Source: Actinostola sp. cb2023 (lineage: Eukaryota > Cnidaria > Anthozoa > Actiniaria > Actinostolidae). From it: a DNA stretch of 64,000 nucleotides. Below the pieces are notes generated by a model. The model did no database searches. It worked only from the letters and a program-made list of their open reading frames with translations, and was not told the origin of the DNA. The position numbers and the translations under genes were made by a program. Shown here in pieces: positions 36,687-47,700 of this stretch. Position 1 is the first letter of the stretch; each line of letters opens with the position of its first letter. The stretch is from the NCBI GenBank assembly GCA_033675265.1, contig JAUJYZ010000006.1, positions 1-64,000 on the forward strand, read 5' to 3'.

Positions 36687-37910
36687 ATGGTCAACCTACC
36701 GCTTGTAATACTCCTGTTTGCCAGTTGGCAGTCAAGAAATCGAAGAAAAAGACTTAGGCGATTTATTCGTATTCTCCAATCCAAAAATCAATCGAGAATG
36801 CTCTCCATTTCAATGATGACGGCAACCATAGCACTAGTTTTAAGACAACAACTTGTGTCACACCGAAGATCCTGGGTGCTTCCAAGACCTCAGTTTTGGT
36901 TTAACGCTATGTTACATGATATTTTATATGATCACGAACCATACTGGCGCCAGCACTTCCGCTTATCACGGGAAACGTTCGATTTCTTAGTGCAATTACT
37001 ACGAGGGTCAATAGAAAAAAGAAACACTCGTCTAAGAGAAGCAGTCGGAGTAGAAATGCGGGTAGCAGTTGCTTTGTGGAGACTATCTACCGGTAACTCT
37101 TTCAGGACTGTTGCATCTACCTTTGGGATTGGAAAACCCACTGCTGTGACCATAACAAACGACGTGATCGACTCTATTGTTGAGTTTCGTGAAGACTGGA
37201 TAAAGTTCCCTCGGACCATCCAAGAAACAGCCGAATCCATCAACAGATTCTCAGACGAAGCTAACAGTCCTCTACCACAAGTTGTAGGTGCAATTGATGG
37301 TTCTCAAATCCCTATAAAGGCTCCAATACAAAACAAAGAAAGCTACTTTAATCGAAAGCATTTCTATTCCATGAACCTGCAGGGTGTCGTCGGTGGTGAC
37401 TGTAGATTTCTTGATGTGGCCGTTGGGTTCCCTGGCAGTATCCACGACGCCAGGGTGTTAAGGATGAGTGGAATCTATGGGAGGGTACTGAGGAGAGAGA
37501 TACTTCAGGGTCCTGTACAAAATTTGAATGGCATTCCAGTTGGTCCTCTGATCATTGGAGATAGCGCCTATCCTGGTCTCCCTTGGCTAGTCAAACCCTA
37601 TCAAAATAGAAATCTTACCCAGTCACAACAAAGATTCAACAACATCCATAGTAAAGCTAGAGTGGTTGTGGAAAGAGCATTTGGTATTATGAAAGCAAGG
37701 TGGCGTTGCCTACTCAAGCAATTGGAAATTTACACTGCGAATGTTCCCAAAACAGTTCTAGCTTGTTGCATTTTGCATAATATTTGCATTATGAGAGGTG
37801 AACTTAACCCTGAATTAGAGGAAATGATGATGATGATGATGATGATGATCATGATGGTGGTGATGACAGTAGTGCTAATGATATCAGAGAGGCAATCCGC
37901 TCTTATTTAG
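36687..37910 (+). CDS. HARBI1-like PIF/Harbinger transposase
   Basis: About 407 residues from the ATG at 36687; the same frame is open from 36621. The catalytic DDE triad is visible: Asp in AIDGSQIPI (37296), Asp in GDSAYPG (37560) and Glu in VVERAFGIMKARW (37671). Upstream, WRLSTGNSFRTVASTFGIGK is a helix-turn-helix typical of the family. The C-terminus runs into an (ATG)n tract read as Met repeats. Shifting one base there gives an Asp run and a tail REAIRSYLDN, which fits HARBI1 proteins better, so a one-base slip near 37831 is likely. The catalytic core is intact. It normally works with the SANT-type partner encoded at 38590-40279. Confidence 0.9.
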   Translation: MVNLPLVILLFASWQSRNRRKRLRRFIRILQSKNQSRMLSISMMTATIALVLRQQLVSHRRSWVLPRPQFWFNAMLHDILYDHEPYWRQHFRLSRETFDFLVQLLRGSIEKRNTRLREAVGVEMRVAVALWRLSTGNSFRTVASTFGIGKPTAVTITNDVIDSIVEFREDWIKFPRTIQETAESINRFSDEANSPLPQVVGAIDGSQIPIKAPIQNKESYFNRKHFYSMNLQGVVGGDCRFLDVAVGFPGSIHDARVLRMSGIYGRVLRREILQGPVQNLNGIPVGPLIIGDSAYPGLPWLVKPYQNRNLTQSQQRFNNIHSKARVVVERAFGIMKARWRCLLKQLEIYTANVPKTVLACCILHNICIMRGELNPELEEMMMMMMMMIMMVVMTVVLMISERQSALI

Positions 37911-37973
37911 ACAACATATAACTTTGGATATCATTAGCACTACTGTCATCACTGCCATCATCATCATCATCAT
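37835..37973. repeat. Inverted duplication across the transposase 3' end
   Basis: The last coding segment, (ATG)n to TAATGATATC (37835-37885), recurs in reverse complement at 37927-37973 with a 41-base loop holding the final codons. Arms share GATGACAGTAGTGCTAATGA. Confidence 0.75.
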
Positions 37974-37975
37974 AA

Positions 37976-38130
37976 TGACACTAAAACCGTGCAACATAAT
38001 AATAGTAAATAGTACTATTTAGCACTAAATAGTGATACATTGTAATTTTATTGTTTTCTATTGTTTAATTAGTGCTATTTAGTACTATTTAATGTAAAAC
38101 ATTTTACAGTTTTAGTGTTTGTACTCTAGA
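37976..38130. mobile_element. Foldback MITE inside Harbinger element
   Basis: Inverted ends GACACTAAAACCGTG and TTTTAGTGTTTGTAC with a TATTTAGCACTAAATAG middle. Same family as the MITE at 19331-19474 in the Kolobok element. Confidence 0.65.
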
Positions 38131-38589
38131 TCAAATAGTGAAAATAATTTTCAGTATTTTCTTTATAGCAGGCACAACTACACACACTTTGGTTGTATCT
38201 TTACTGAATACCAACACTTTAGAATAACTACATTACTGGCAGTAACCTTAAATTTAGATTTGTATCATATCCTATCAAAGTAACTGATCATGATTGAAGC
38301 ACTCTTAGAGAACATATGCTATTGCTAGTTGCATGAAGCTTGTCACATTTCAAAGATTCAGCTAGTGCAAAGAGATTTGACAAATAATGGCTATATATTT
38401 GAATTAATGTTTTCTCTTAGTGATCCTGGAATGATCCTATATAATCATTAGTAATATGATTTGGCAATTTCAATGTAACAAATTAACAGAACAATAAAAA
38501 CAACAAACCCTGAAGAACAATAAATTATTTTAGACTTCAGCAAACTCAACAGAATGTATACGTTCATAACAACAGTCCAGCGCACTTGA

Positions 38590-40279
38590 CTATAGCTTAT
38601 CAATAATAGACATCAAAATAGCTTTTTGACGTTCTTCTGCCTTTTCTTCCATTTCAAGTAAAGCATTCATCATGCGCTCTTCTTTTTCCTGTCCACTCTA
38701 GCTCTAACAGCTGCACTTGTTTCTCTAAAATTGTCACCAGCTCAACACCAGACTTTTTTTTGGTCATTTTTTCCTTTTTCTGTCTTTTCCTAGAGGGTGC
38801 ATCTTCAGGGTCAGAGCATTCGGGTGGACTGGGTGGGGAAGAATCAGATGATTTACTGCTGGTATCAACTAAATATGGGGGTGCTATCTCATCTTTACTT
38901 CCAAAGACCCTGTCTACCATGTTAAACCACTCAGGTTTGGGTTGAGTTCCTTCCCCAGTTTGGCTTTCTTTATCTCTTATTCGTTTGTATTCAGCTTTTA
39001 GGTTATTGATCTTTTCTTTGATCTGATTCAGTGTGCGAGGGGCTATGTTTCTATCAGCAAGTGCTTTGGTCAAACGTTTTTGTAGTTCCTCCCACCCAGG
39101 ACCATTTCCTTTTGATGTTTTGCTAGTGATAGTTCCATTCATGTATAGAGCCTCATATATTTCCCATAAGACATTAATTTCCACAGGCGTCCAAGCTCTT
39201 CTCTTCCCCCTACTGCTAGAGTTACCAGCAGATGCACTAGGTTTGCTACCAGATGGGACAAAATATAGTGGAGTGGAATTTGGAGATGGTGCTCTTTGAT
39301 CAGGTGGTACAAAAGGCAAGGTACTGGCATCTGGAGATGGTGCCCTTTGACCAGGTGGTACAAAATATAGTGGAGTGGAATTTGGAGATGGTGCCCTTTG
39401 ATCAGGTGGTACAAAAGGCAAGGTGCTGGCATTTGGAGATGGTGCCCTTTGACCAGGTGGTACAAAATATAGTGGAGTGGAATTTGGAGATGGTGCCCTT
39501 TGACCAGGTGGTACAAAATATAGTGGAGTGGAATTTGGAGATGGTGCTCTTTGATCAGGTGGTACAAAAGGCAGAGTACTGGTGTTAGTTGATTGGAATG
39601 CTAAGTGAGTGTAATCTGGTGCTACATATCCGTACTGAGTCCTAAACAAAACAAATAAACCAAAAATTAACCAAAATGTCTCTACAGTGCTTTAGCTGGA
39701 ATTAGATTAAGCTCTAACATGCTAGAATAACTTTCATATTGGTTTAGTCTTGTAGGAAATGCATAATAAAACGTACAATTGAATTATTGAACGAAAACTA
39801 TATTCATAGTTCGATGATTCACATGTGATTGACGTCCACCTAATCGACGGTAAGTTTTGTAAAGGCATCTAAAGGCCGATTTACACGCTACGGGTTGTGT
39901 CCAGTCTTAAAGATCATTCGTTTTGCACGAAAATAATCTAGATTCATGATTTATTCACTCGACTTCATCCACATAATTGAAGTTCCCAAATGCTACATGG
40001 AGTTAGGCAGAATATGAAAACATTTTGAGGTCTAAAAATCCGTAAAAAACCTTGCTAAAGAAATATAATTTGGCCTTACCAAGGTAAGCTTAAATAGTTA
40101 GCTCTTACATTTTGGTAGCGAAAAAAATCGATTTATGTAGTTCAATAGTTCTCGAAATGCACTCATACACATATACAAAATAACTAAGAAATACCTCTAA
40201 GTCTATAAAATGTATCTTGGTGGAAAACAAACACGATAAATGCGTAAAGTTACCTCGTTTCTTCTCTTCGATCCTCCAT
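38590..40279 (-). CDS. Harbinger Myb/SANT-like DNA-binding protein (frameshifted)
   Basis: Exon 1 (40279-40254) encodes MEDRREET; a 612-bp GT-AG intron leads in frame to exon 2 (39641-38590). The N-terminal part has six tandem copies of a 17-residue Pro-rich unit starting FVPPGQRAPSPN (39257-39570). A Myb/SANT-like domain follows (RRAWTPVEINVLWEIYEAL to EYKRIRDKE), then an acidic/basic nuclear-type linker and a coiled-coil end. Near 38690, at an A-run, the frame is lost: one frame stops at 38654, the other continues with a charged helix (EERMMNALLEMEEKAEERQ) to a stop at 38590-38592. In the family this protein brings the transposase into the nucleus and to the transposon ends. Confidence 0.85.
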
Positions 40280-40379
40280 TTTTATTTGGCGCGATCTACA
40301 TGAGATGAGCGGGGTTTGTCTTGAAAGCATACCTGTCACGTGAACTCAAGTCATGGTCGCTGCTCATTGCCCTTAGCAA

Positions 40380-40990
40380 AATTTTTCCTACTTAACTTCT
40401 ACTTAATACGTACTTAACAGCTATACTTTAATGCTACATAACCACTACTTAACTTGTACTTGCATCGTGTATTTTATTGGTATTTAAACAGGAAACTTAA
40501 CTCCTACTTAATATTATTTAACACATAATTAATCCATACTTAATCACATGTCTTTGAATACTTAACCTGTAGCTAACATGCGCATTTATAATAGTAGTTA
40601 ATGCGAAGAACAAGAAAGTGCACTTAATATGTGCTTAAAAGAACCTTAATTCATATCAAAAGTATACTTAATCTGTATTTGATCATCATACTTAATCTGT
40701 ATTTGAAAATGTATTAAGCTGTATTTAATCAGTACATTAAATGTACTTAATTAACGTATCTAATAGGTAGTTAACATGTATCAAATATGTACTTTTAAGA
40801 GGTATTTAACTTGCCCTTAATGAAAATAATTAAACACTACTTAATTTTATTTAACTCGTAGTTAACCTATAATTAACTGGCAACTATTATATACTTAATC
40901 AGGCACTAATGGGTCCTACTTAATATGTATTTGTAAACGTGAACAGTAGAGCAAATTGAGAACAACCTACTTAATGTGTATTTAGTTGTA
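40380..40990 (+). repeat. Left subterminal repeat array
   Basis: Degenerate repeats of TACTTAATCTGTATTTGA-like words. The mirror array with TACAAATACAAGTTAAG lies at the other end of the element. They are probably transposase-binding sites by analogy with plant CACTA elements. Confidence 0.7.
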
Positions 40991-41012
40991 ATATATTTAT
41001 TAATTATTTATT

Positions 41013-44000
41013 TTATTCATCGTCTTCGCTTGACACTTGGTCTTGAACCTCTTGAGGTCCTTGAGATGCAGTCGCTTGTTCCTGAGCAGACCTTTTTTTT
41101 ACTGACCGGCGAACCTGCTGTTTATCTGCAATTAAAGTTTAAAAGCAATCAATACGTACGTACAAATGAACTGCTAATAATTAAATATGTTATGTACTCA
41201 CGTCATAGTAATCTAAGTAATTAAATTACCTTTAAAATAGCTCGGGTTTTTCTGCATGAAAATGTATTGATTACATTTGCGACGCAGTGACTGTTTTATC
41301 GACCCTCTGGTTTCCTCGGGTCTCCCTTCTTGGACTTTAAATTTGGACATCAGAGAAAGATCTGCATTGAATAGTAAAACTGTCAGTGATTGAACGTTTT
41401 TCCCATCGTAATCTTAACTGCGGTCAGGATCATGCAGTATCGACTCACCTACTATCGCCTCAACAATGTCTTTGTCCAAATCCTGCAGACGACTTCCCCT
41501 CAGAGTCTGAGGGAAAAACTTATCGAGCAAATGTCTGGCGAACTGTGTTTTCGTGGTGGAACTTTTTAACGAGGCATTCAGCGCCATGTTGTCGATCCAG
41601 ATTCCTGGACTTACTTCTTTCCACTAAAAATAAAAATAAATTTACTTTATTATTTCCTAGTTTAGTTAAAATGAGGTCTAGTATAGTCTAATTCAAAATT
41701 TAAAACGTTATCTAGCTAGGTTTTGTTGCATATTGTATTTTGCATTCCCAGACCGAAATGCATTATGCATGGCAATGGATGTGTGTTTTCTTCTTGGTGT
41801 TCCAAAACCCACAAACAAATGAACACGTGTATTGATCAGTCCATAATGCACTTCGGTCTGGGAATGCAAAATGCAACAACTACGACGTTTTTTTTTAATT
41901 AGTTCGTACACAGGCCAATAATTGGATTTAAAAGAGGTCATACGGCCCGACCAGCAGTGTCAAAATGAACTCCAAAAATGAAAAGAGCAGCTAGAAAGTA
42001 AAAGGGCCACGTTTCAGCCCATGTCTAACACAGAAGAAATGACATTAAAAATGAAATTGAGCGTTTTCTAAGATTTTGTTTGGAAAATGCATTAAATGTG
42101 CTGGATTGCAAGCTCTTCGAATCCTAATAAAATTTGCGATTTTATTTTTAATTTCATTTCTCCGGTGTCAGTCGGACATTATGAGCTGAAACTTCGCCAA
42201 CCTTTTATTAATTTTGAGCTGCTCTTTTCCTTTCTGGCATTAATTTTGACAATTCAAATTCAACTGATTTATGTTCAATTTAAGAGGGGTAGGGTCATGT
42301 GACCTTTTAACCACTGCACTCAGCAACGATAGTGCGTATTAACGGATCTTCTTTCTCTAATGTTGTATTGATGTTTCATTGTACTTACACCTAGTGCCAT
42401 CCCAATGGTTCTTGGGATTTTCCCATATTGTGGCACATCCTCAGGCAGTGCCACAGCTGACGAGGTACTCCTATGCACATCTTTCCCGGCTCCTGAAATA
42501 GCGAAAAATATGCATAAAATATATCATACATTTGAAATCATATGAGAGTTATTATAAAATATGTTTTCTTTGGGATGAACTCTGTTCGATCTATATGTAA
42601 TTCAGTACATGTACACTTCAGCAAGAGACCATGAACTAGGTCATGGTCTCTTGACTTCAATCAAAATGACGTCACACGGTTTACAAAGTCTCAAAACGAA
42701 CAAATGAATTGTATACTTTGATGTTTGTAAAACGCGCATCACACTCGTGGAAAATGTATTTCTCCACCGAACTATACTCTTGAACTTTAACTGTTTCAGT
42801 CGTTCAACGACACTCTCAATAATACCGTAGCAATACAGATGATTGATATGTTGATTACTGATACACACCGTTTTTATGCTCGACTTCCAACTGACTTCTT
42901 AATTTGTCAACCTCCGCCTCTAGAGCAGCAATTCGTTCATTGCAGGCTACATGCACGTCTTTGGGGCATTTGCCACCAAATTCTGCATGAGCCGGCCTTT
43001 TCTTGTCTGCCACTCTCTGTCGTGCTTCGGCGATTGAAGGCAATGGGGGAGTATTTATTCCGCTAGTGCTGGCGGTTTCATCCTTTTCAAGAATTTTTGA
43101 GGTGCTAACCTCATTAGCTTTCTTCAACATTTCCAATTCCATGGCTTTTTTATTTATTTTTTCTGTTTTTTTTTAAGTTTTCTTCTTTTTCTGGATTGGC
43201 ATGCTATCCGTATCATCCCTATCGTCATTTTCTTGTTGCTGACCTGAGACAGATGAGTTAAAATACACGTGTTCATTGAAATGGATCAGTAAAAAGCGCG
43301 CGAATATATGCGCATGCGCGAATTGAACATAGTAAGCATGAGAGGCAACTTACTTTCTGTTATGAAATCGTCAGGAAGCTTTTTTGGCGCATGCTTCCGT
43401 TTTTTCGCCAATGGATGTCTGCTTCCACGGCTCTACATATTCGTGTAGTCGAATCTGCTTTAAGTAGGCCTTGCTATCTGTATAAAAAGATTGTTGTTAC
43501 ATGAATGGTTTTCAATTATTTGTATATCAAGGACGCGAGAACAGCTTATAGCTAGGCAAACATCGATTTCAAAAGAGATCAAAGCTTTATCTTTAATTAC
43601 AATTTTACTATAGTGCTACAATGGAGCTGCATGTTTATTTAGGATAACATCACTTTTGTAATTTTCTATTCAGTAAAAGACAGATCCGGTTATTTTATAG
43701 TTTTGATTGACATGTATTTATCTTTTGGGGTCTACCCAACATACCAAAAATACCGGCCACATATATATGGTATATAAAACTATTGGAAAGAATCCAATCT
43801 ACGTATACGGTGAACTATACCTCAATGTTTAAACTATCGGCTATAAACGATACTTTCAAACTTTGTCCGTAAAGCCATTGATATAGAAATTAAGTTGTAT
43901 TTCATGATGATGAATGAAGAGTATACTGAAGTGATCATTATGAAAGTTAAGTTCAGTTGTTAAGTTACTGTAAAGAAATACTTCATTCTCTGTTGATAAT

Positions 44001-44404
44001 GATGACATGCGGTCGTCGAAACGTCCGGATGAAACAACATGATAAGAAAGCCAAAATTATTATAGGTATGATAGTTATGCGGTCATATGGCGCTCGAATT
44101 CAAACACTCGCTAAATGGAATGCATACTGAATGGCTATATATTTATAAAATACTTTAAAACTTTAATATCGAAAATACACTGTGACATATATAGCATTCT
44201 CAATTGCTACTCATCATGTAGTCGCTTACCTCCTAACTTTAGAATCGTTGCGGGCGATGTTTCTTCCTTGGGATCCCATTCAGTGTCGTAGGTATTCCCA
44301 ACTTCGACGTCCTTAGCCTTTATGCAAGAAGTCTGGATAACTTGCCAACAATCTGGTTTTGGGTCGCTAAGCCAGTGCACCAATACGAATTTAGGAGTAG
44401 CCAT
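41013..44404 (-). CDS. BEN-domain protein of the EnSpm element (one frameshift, one stop)
   Basis: Seven exons on -, all with GT-AG ends and matching phases: 44404-44230, 43477-43354, 43243-42869, 42492-42389, 41623-41449, 41361-41230, 41125-41013. Exon 1 encodes MATPKFVLVHWLSD; exon 2 a basic nuclear-signal-like stretch (PLAKKRKHAPKK); exon 3 a coiled coil; exons 4-6 a BEN-like domain (VSPGIWIDNMAL, FARHLLDKFFPQTLRG, SIKQSLRRKC); exon 7 ends SSEDDE. In exon 2 one base is missing or extra, and exon 3 has a TAA in frame before its only long open part. Total exon length is one base off a multiple of three, as expected from a single indel. BEN domains bind DNA or protein partners, so it may be the element's accessory DNA-binding protein. 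The exon model is from reading splice sites, not from transcripts. Confidence 0.7.
41724..41880. mobile_element. MITE in BEN gene region
   Basis: Inverted ends share TTTGCATTCCCAGACCGAA and its complement, then GCATTATG inward. Lies between exons 4 and 5 of the BEN gene. Confidence 0.7.
41959..42250. mobile_element. Foldback MITE in BEN gene intron
   Basis: Ends GTCAAAATGAACTCC and its degenerate inverse ending AATTTTGAC. Arms of about 95 bp share GAGCAGCT and ATTAAAAATGAAAT in inverted orientation. Confidence 0.65.
43992..44030 (+). ncRNA. GAAACGTC hairpin motif (degenerate hammerhead-like)
   Basis: GATAATGATGACATGCGGTC then GTCGAAACGTCCGG. GAC and GTC can pair before GAAAC. Same layout as 29318-29355. 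Confidence 0.25.
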
Positions 44405-44750
44405 GTTAAAATATTATAAAGTATAAAGAGTTCTTGAATTTAAGTAAAAATCTTGCAATCACCTACACACAGAGTCAGATAAAGTGGGATGGTGCGGTTT
44501 TCCGCTCTCGATCTCGGCTGTTCAAACAGTGCGCGCTTGTAGTATGGTTTAACCAATCAAACTATCAGAAATGCATGGAGTTGATTGGATAAGTATTTTC
44601 GCGCTCTGTGGCAAATCGATGTGATTGGAAGATATACTTTTGAAAAGAGGTTGTCAGTCATGATATGTTATTGATATTCGGTATCGGATCGTATCTTCAA
44701 AAGAGTTCATTTGGCGGGAGAACAGCAGCAACTCAAATCTTCGACTTTGA
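44405..44750. promoter_or_regulatory. Shared divergent promoter region of the EnSpm genes
   Basis: 346 bp between the start codons of the BEN protein (-) and the transposase (+). Contains AACCAATCAAAC (a CCAAT-type box) at about 44548. No TATA box stands out. Position, not experiment, is the basis. Confidence 0.4.
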
Positions 44751-47700
44751 ATGAATTCCAAATCGAGAAAACGTAGAAAGAAAAATCGACTCGGTACAGA
44801 CGATGCGTTTGTTCATAACTCTCATGTTTTTAAGATTGATAACTTTTTTGATGATTGTGTTCCTGAACATTCGGAATTACTTGAAGCAGACTGTCTTCGC
44901 GCTTCTTTTGATGAAGTTGACCTTGATTATTCAAACTTTGGAGAGCTGAGGCCCGATAAGTTTTCATTTCATGATAGCTTAGAGATTATTTGTATGGATA
45001 GCTCAGACACTTCAACAGGTATGGAACAAGGAGTTAATCAAGTTAACATTGGTATATTTTAGAGAATTTCGTGCATTGTCACGTTTCTGAGTGCTGTGTC
45101 CTTTGTAGCCGTGGATTCTGTTTTAGGGACTGGGAACTAGTGACAGTACGACAAAATGGCGACCAAGTGTAAACGTGCATCATGGCTTGAACGTGAATTA
45201 TACTGGACGATTTAGGAACTATTTGTTCGAAATCTTGAATCATTTCAATCCAAATTACATTGACATAGTGTTTATTGAGAACTGACGCTGTTGCAGCCAT
45301 ATAGCATCAGTAATGATCAAGTTCTTAATCAAAAGCGAGGCCGGTCCGATTGATGGCATGATGCATGCATGTTTCATGCATGTACATGTATGTATGTTTA
45401 CACTTGAACTCGTTTAGCTTACATGTAAGTATATACCCTGATATTCAAAGTAAGTGTTGCTTCTCAGTTGTCTTTGGATTCCAGGGTATATATGTACAGC
45501 GGCATGGCGTACATAATTACTTTGTATAATCCTTTTAAAATTTTACTACACATATTACCGTTAGGTGAAAGAAGTACATCATCGACATCATCATGTCTTG
45601 TGGAAACATCACCTGTCTCCAAACACTCGAATTCGGGAAACTCTGAAGAACATATCGAAATTTCATTTGAAAACGAAGATGATAGTAGTACTACTGCAGA
45701 TGGCCATGAGAATTTGAGTTATGTGATCGCATCACCTACATGTATTACTAGTACAAGTACACCTGTAAAACATGCAATAAGGAACCAAAAGATTTCTGAT
45801 AGTAACTGTCTTGAATGGGAAGGACAGTTGACACTACCAGACTGGTTGCAAAATGTACAGAGCAGTGAAATAGGATGTGAAAATGAAGACTTCGATAATT
45901 CAGAACCTGATCTTGTAAATGTACATGAGGATGAACTGTTTATGAATGGGCTTGATGAAATCGACGCATACAACCTCGAAGACCTGAATGCCCCTGGGCC
46001 TGGATATGAAGCTACTGGTAAACCAAGTGCACTTTACCCAGGATCAAATATAAGTTGTCAAGAAAGTATGCTTCTAATTATGTCATTCTGTGTCCGACAC
46101 AAGCTGTCTGGTGTGGCTACAGAGGACTTGTTGCGTCTTTTGTCTTTACATTGTCCAGAAAACACAAATAACCTCAAGATCCTAAAGGATTTCCAGTTAT
46201 TTGTTCGTTCTCTTAAAACTCCAATTGTTAAACATTATTACTGTCCAGAAAAACAATGCCAAGTATATAATGGAACGAATGAGCCTGATCAAAGTGATTG
46301 CTGTATCGTGTGCAACAAACCTCTTTCTAAGAATTATTTCTTTATTGAGCTTCCTATAGAAACTCAGCTACAAGATTTGCTCTCTAGTAAGTAATAATTT
46401 ATTGTAGATATTATAGGTATATTTACAATAATTATTTTTGTGCTCTATACATGTACACGCATGTACATATAGTTAGTTATTACATTGTAACTAAGAATAG
46501 AGCTACTAAACTCTGCGAACCCCTAGATCCAGAAGAATTATGTTGCTAACAATATTAATTATTTCACGCTTTTATTGTTTGCACTCTATAACATAAAATT
46601 ATTTTAGTACTTTAGAGCTATTTATAATTAATATTGTTTGCTAATTGTTCTGGATCTAGGGGATTTGCAGAGTTTGTCTAATCAATTGAAAAGGACAACA
46701 AAGATAATTAATATTTGCTTTCACTATAGGACCAGAACTGCAGCAAAAGCTTAGATATCGTTTCTCCAGAGAAAAAGAAAATGCAGAAGCCATTGAAGAT
46801 GTTTATGATGGTGAATTGTATAAAAGGCATTTTCAAAATGGAGGTTTTCTTTCAAGCCCTGACAACTTGTCATTTCTAGGAAATACAGATGGTGTTTCTG
46901 TTGTTCGTTCCTCTGGAGCTAGTGTTTGGCCTATTTATTTGGTAATAAATGAGTTGCCACCGTGGGAAAGGTAATTTAATAAATTAGTCACAGTATCGTA
47001 CATGTTATAAACAAAGTGTACTAATAGAAAACAAAATAATTAGAGCAATTCAATTCAATTCAATGTATTTTTCAGTGTATTTCACAGGTTTATTAATGTA
47101 CAGTCAAATCTCATTAACATCTTCACACCCCGGGTCAGTTTTTGGTGTCAATAATAATACATGTAGTTAATTAAGGGACAAATATTGGCTGCATACATGT
47201 ATTGTAATCTGAATGCATACAATGTACATAAATGTTACATTTTGTTAACTCTAGCTGTTTTTGTAGATTTAGCAGACGAAACCGTTGATTTGCTGGTCTC
47301 TGGTTTGGCAAGGGAAAACCACACTTTCCCACTTTCTTTAGACCATTTTCGTTATCAGTGAGGAAACTTTTCACAGAAGGTACAATTATTATTTATTTAA
47401 TCATAAACATGGTTGTTGTCATCAATGGACTTGGTTTTCAGACGAGCATAAATTAAAAAGAATGGAATAACATTATCATAAAATACCATTATCTATATTT
47501 TATCTATATTTTTTCATATTTTACTTTTTATTGTAATCAGCGCTTAGAACAGATTTGTATAAGCGCTTTTATAAATAATAATAATAATAATAATTATTAT
47601 TATTAATTGTATAAAAAAAAGCTAAATATGATGATTTAAGCTTACCGGTACATATGTATATACAATTTTTTCTTTGTATACAGCCTTTTGCAAAAATTCT

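Noticed and set aside
39139..39588. Repeat-rich open frames of over 100 residues on other frames (39139-39567 and 39253-39588)
   Set aside because: Shadows of the 51-bp repeats in the SANT protein gene, whose frame is supported by its SANT domain and splice sites.
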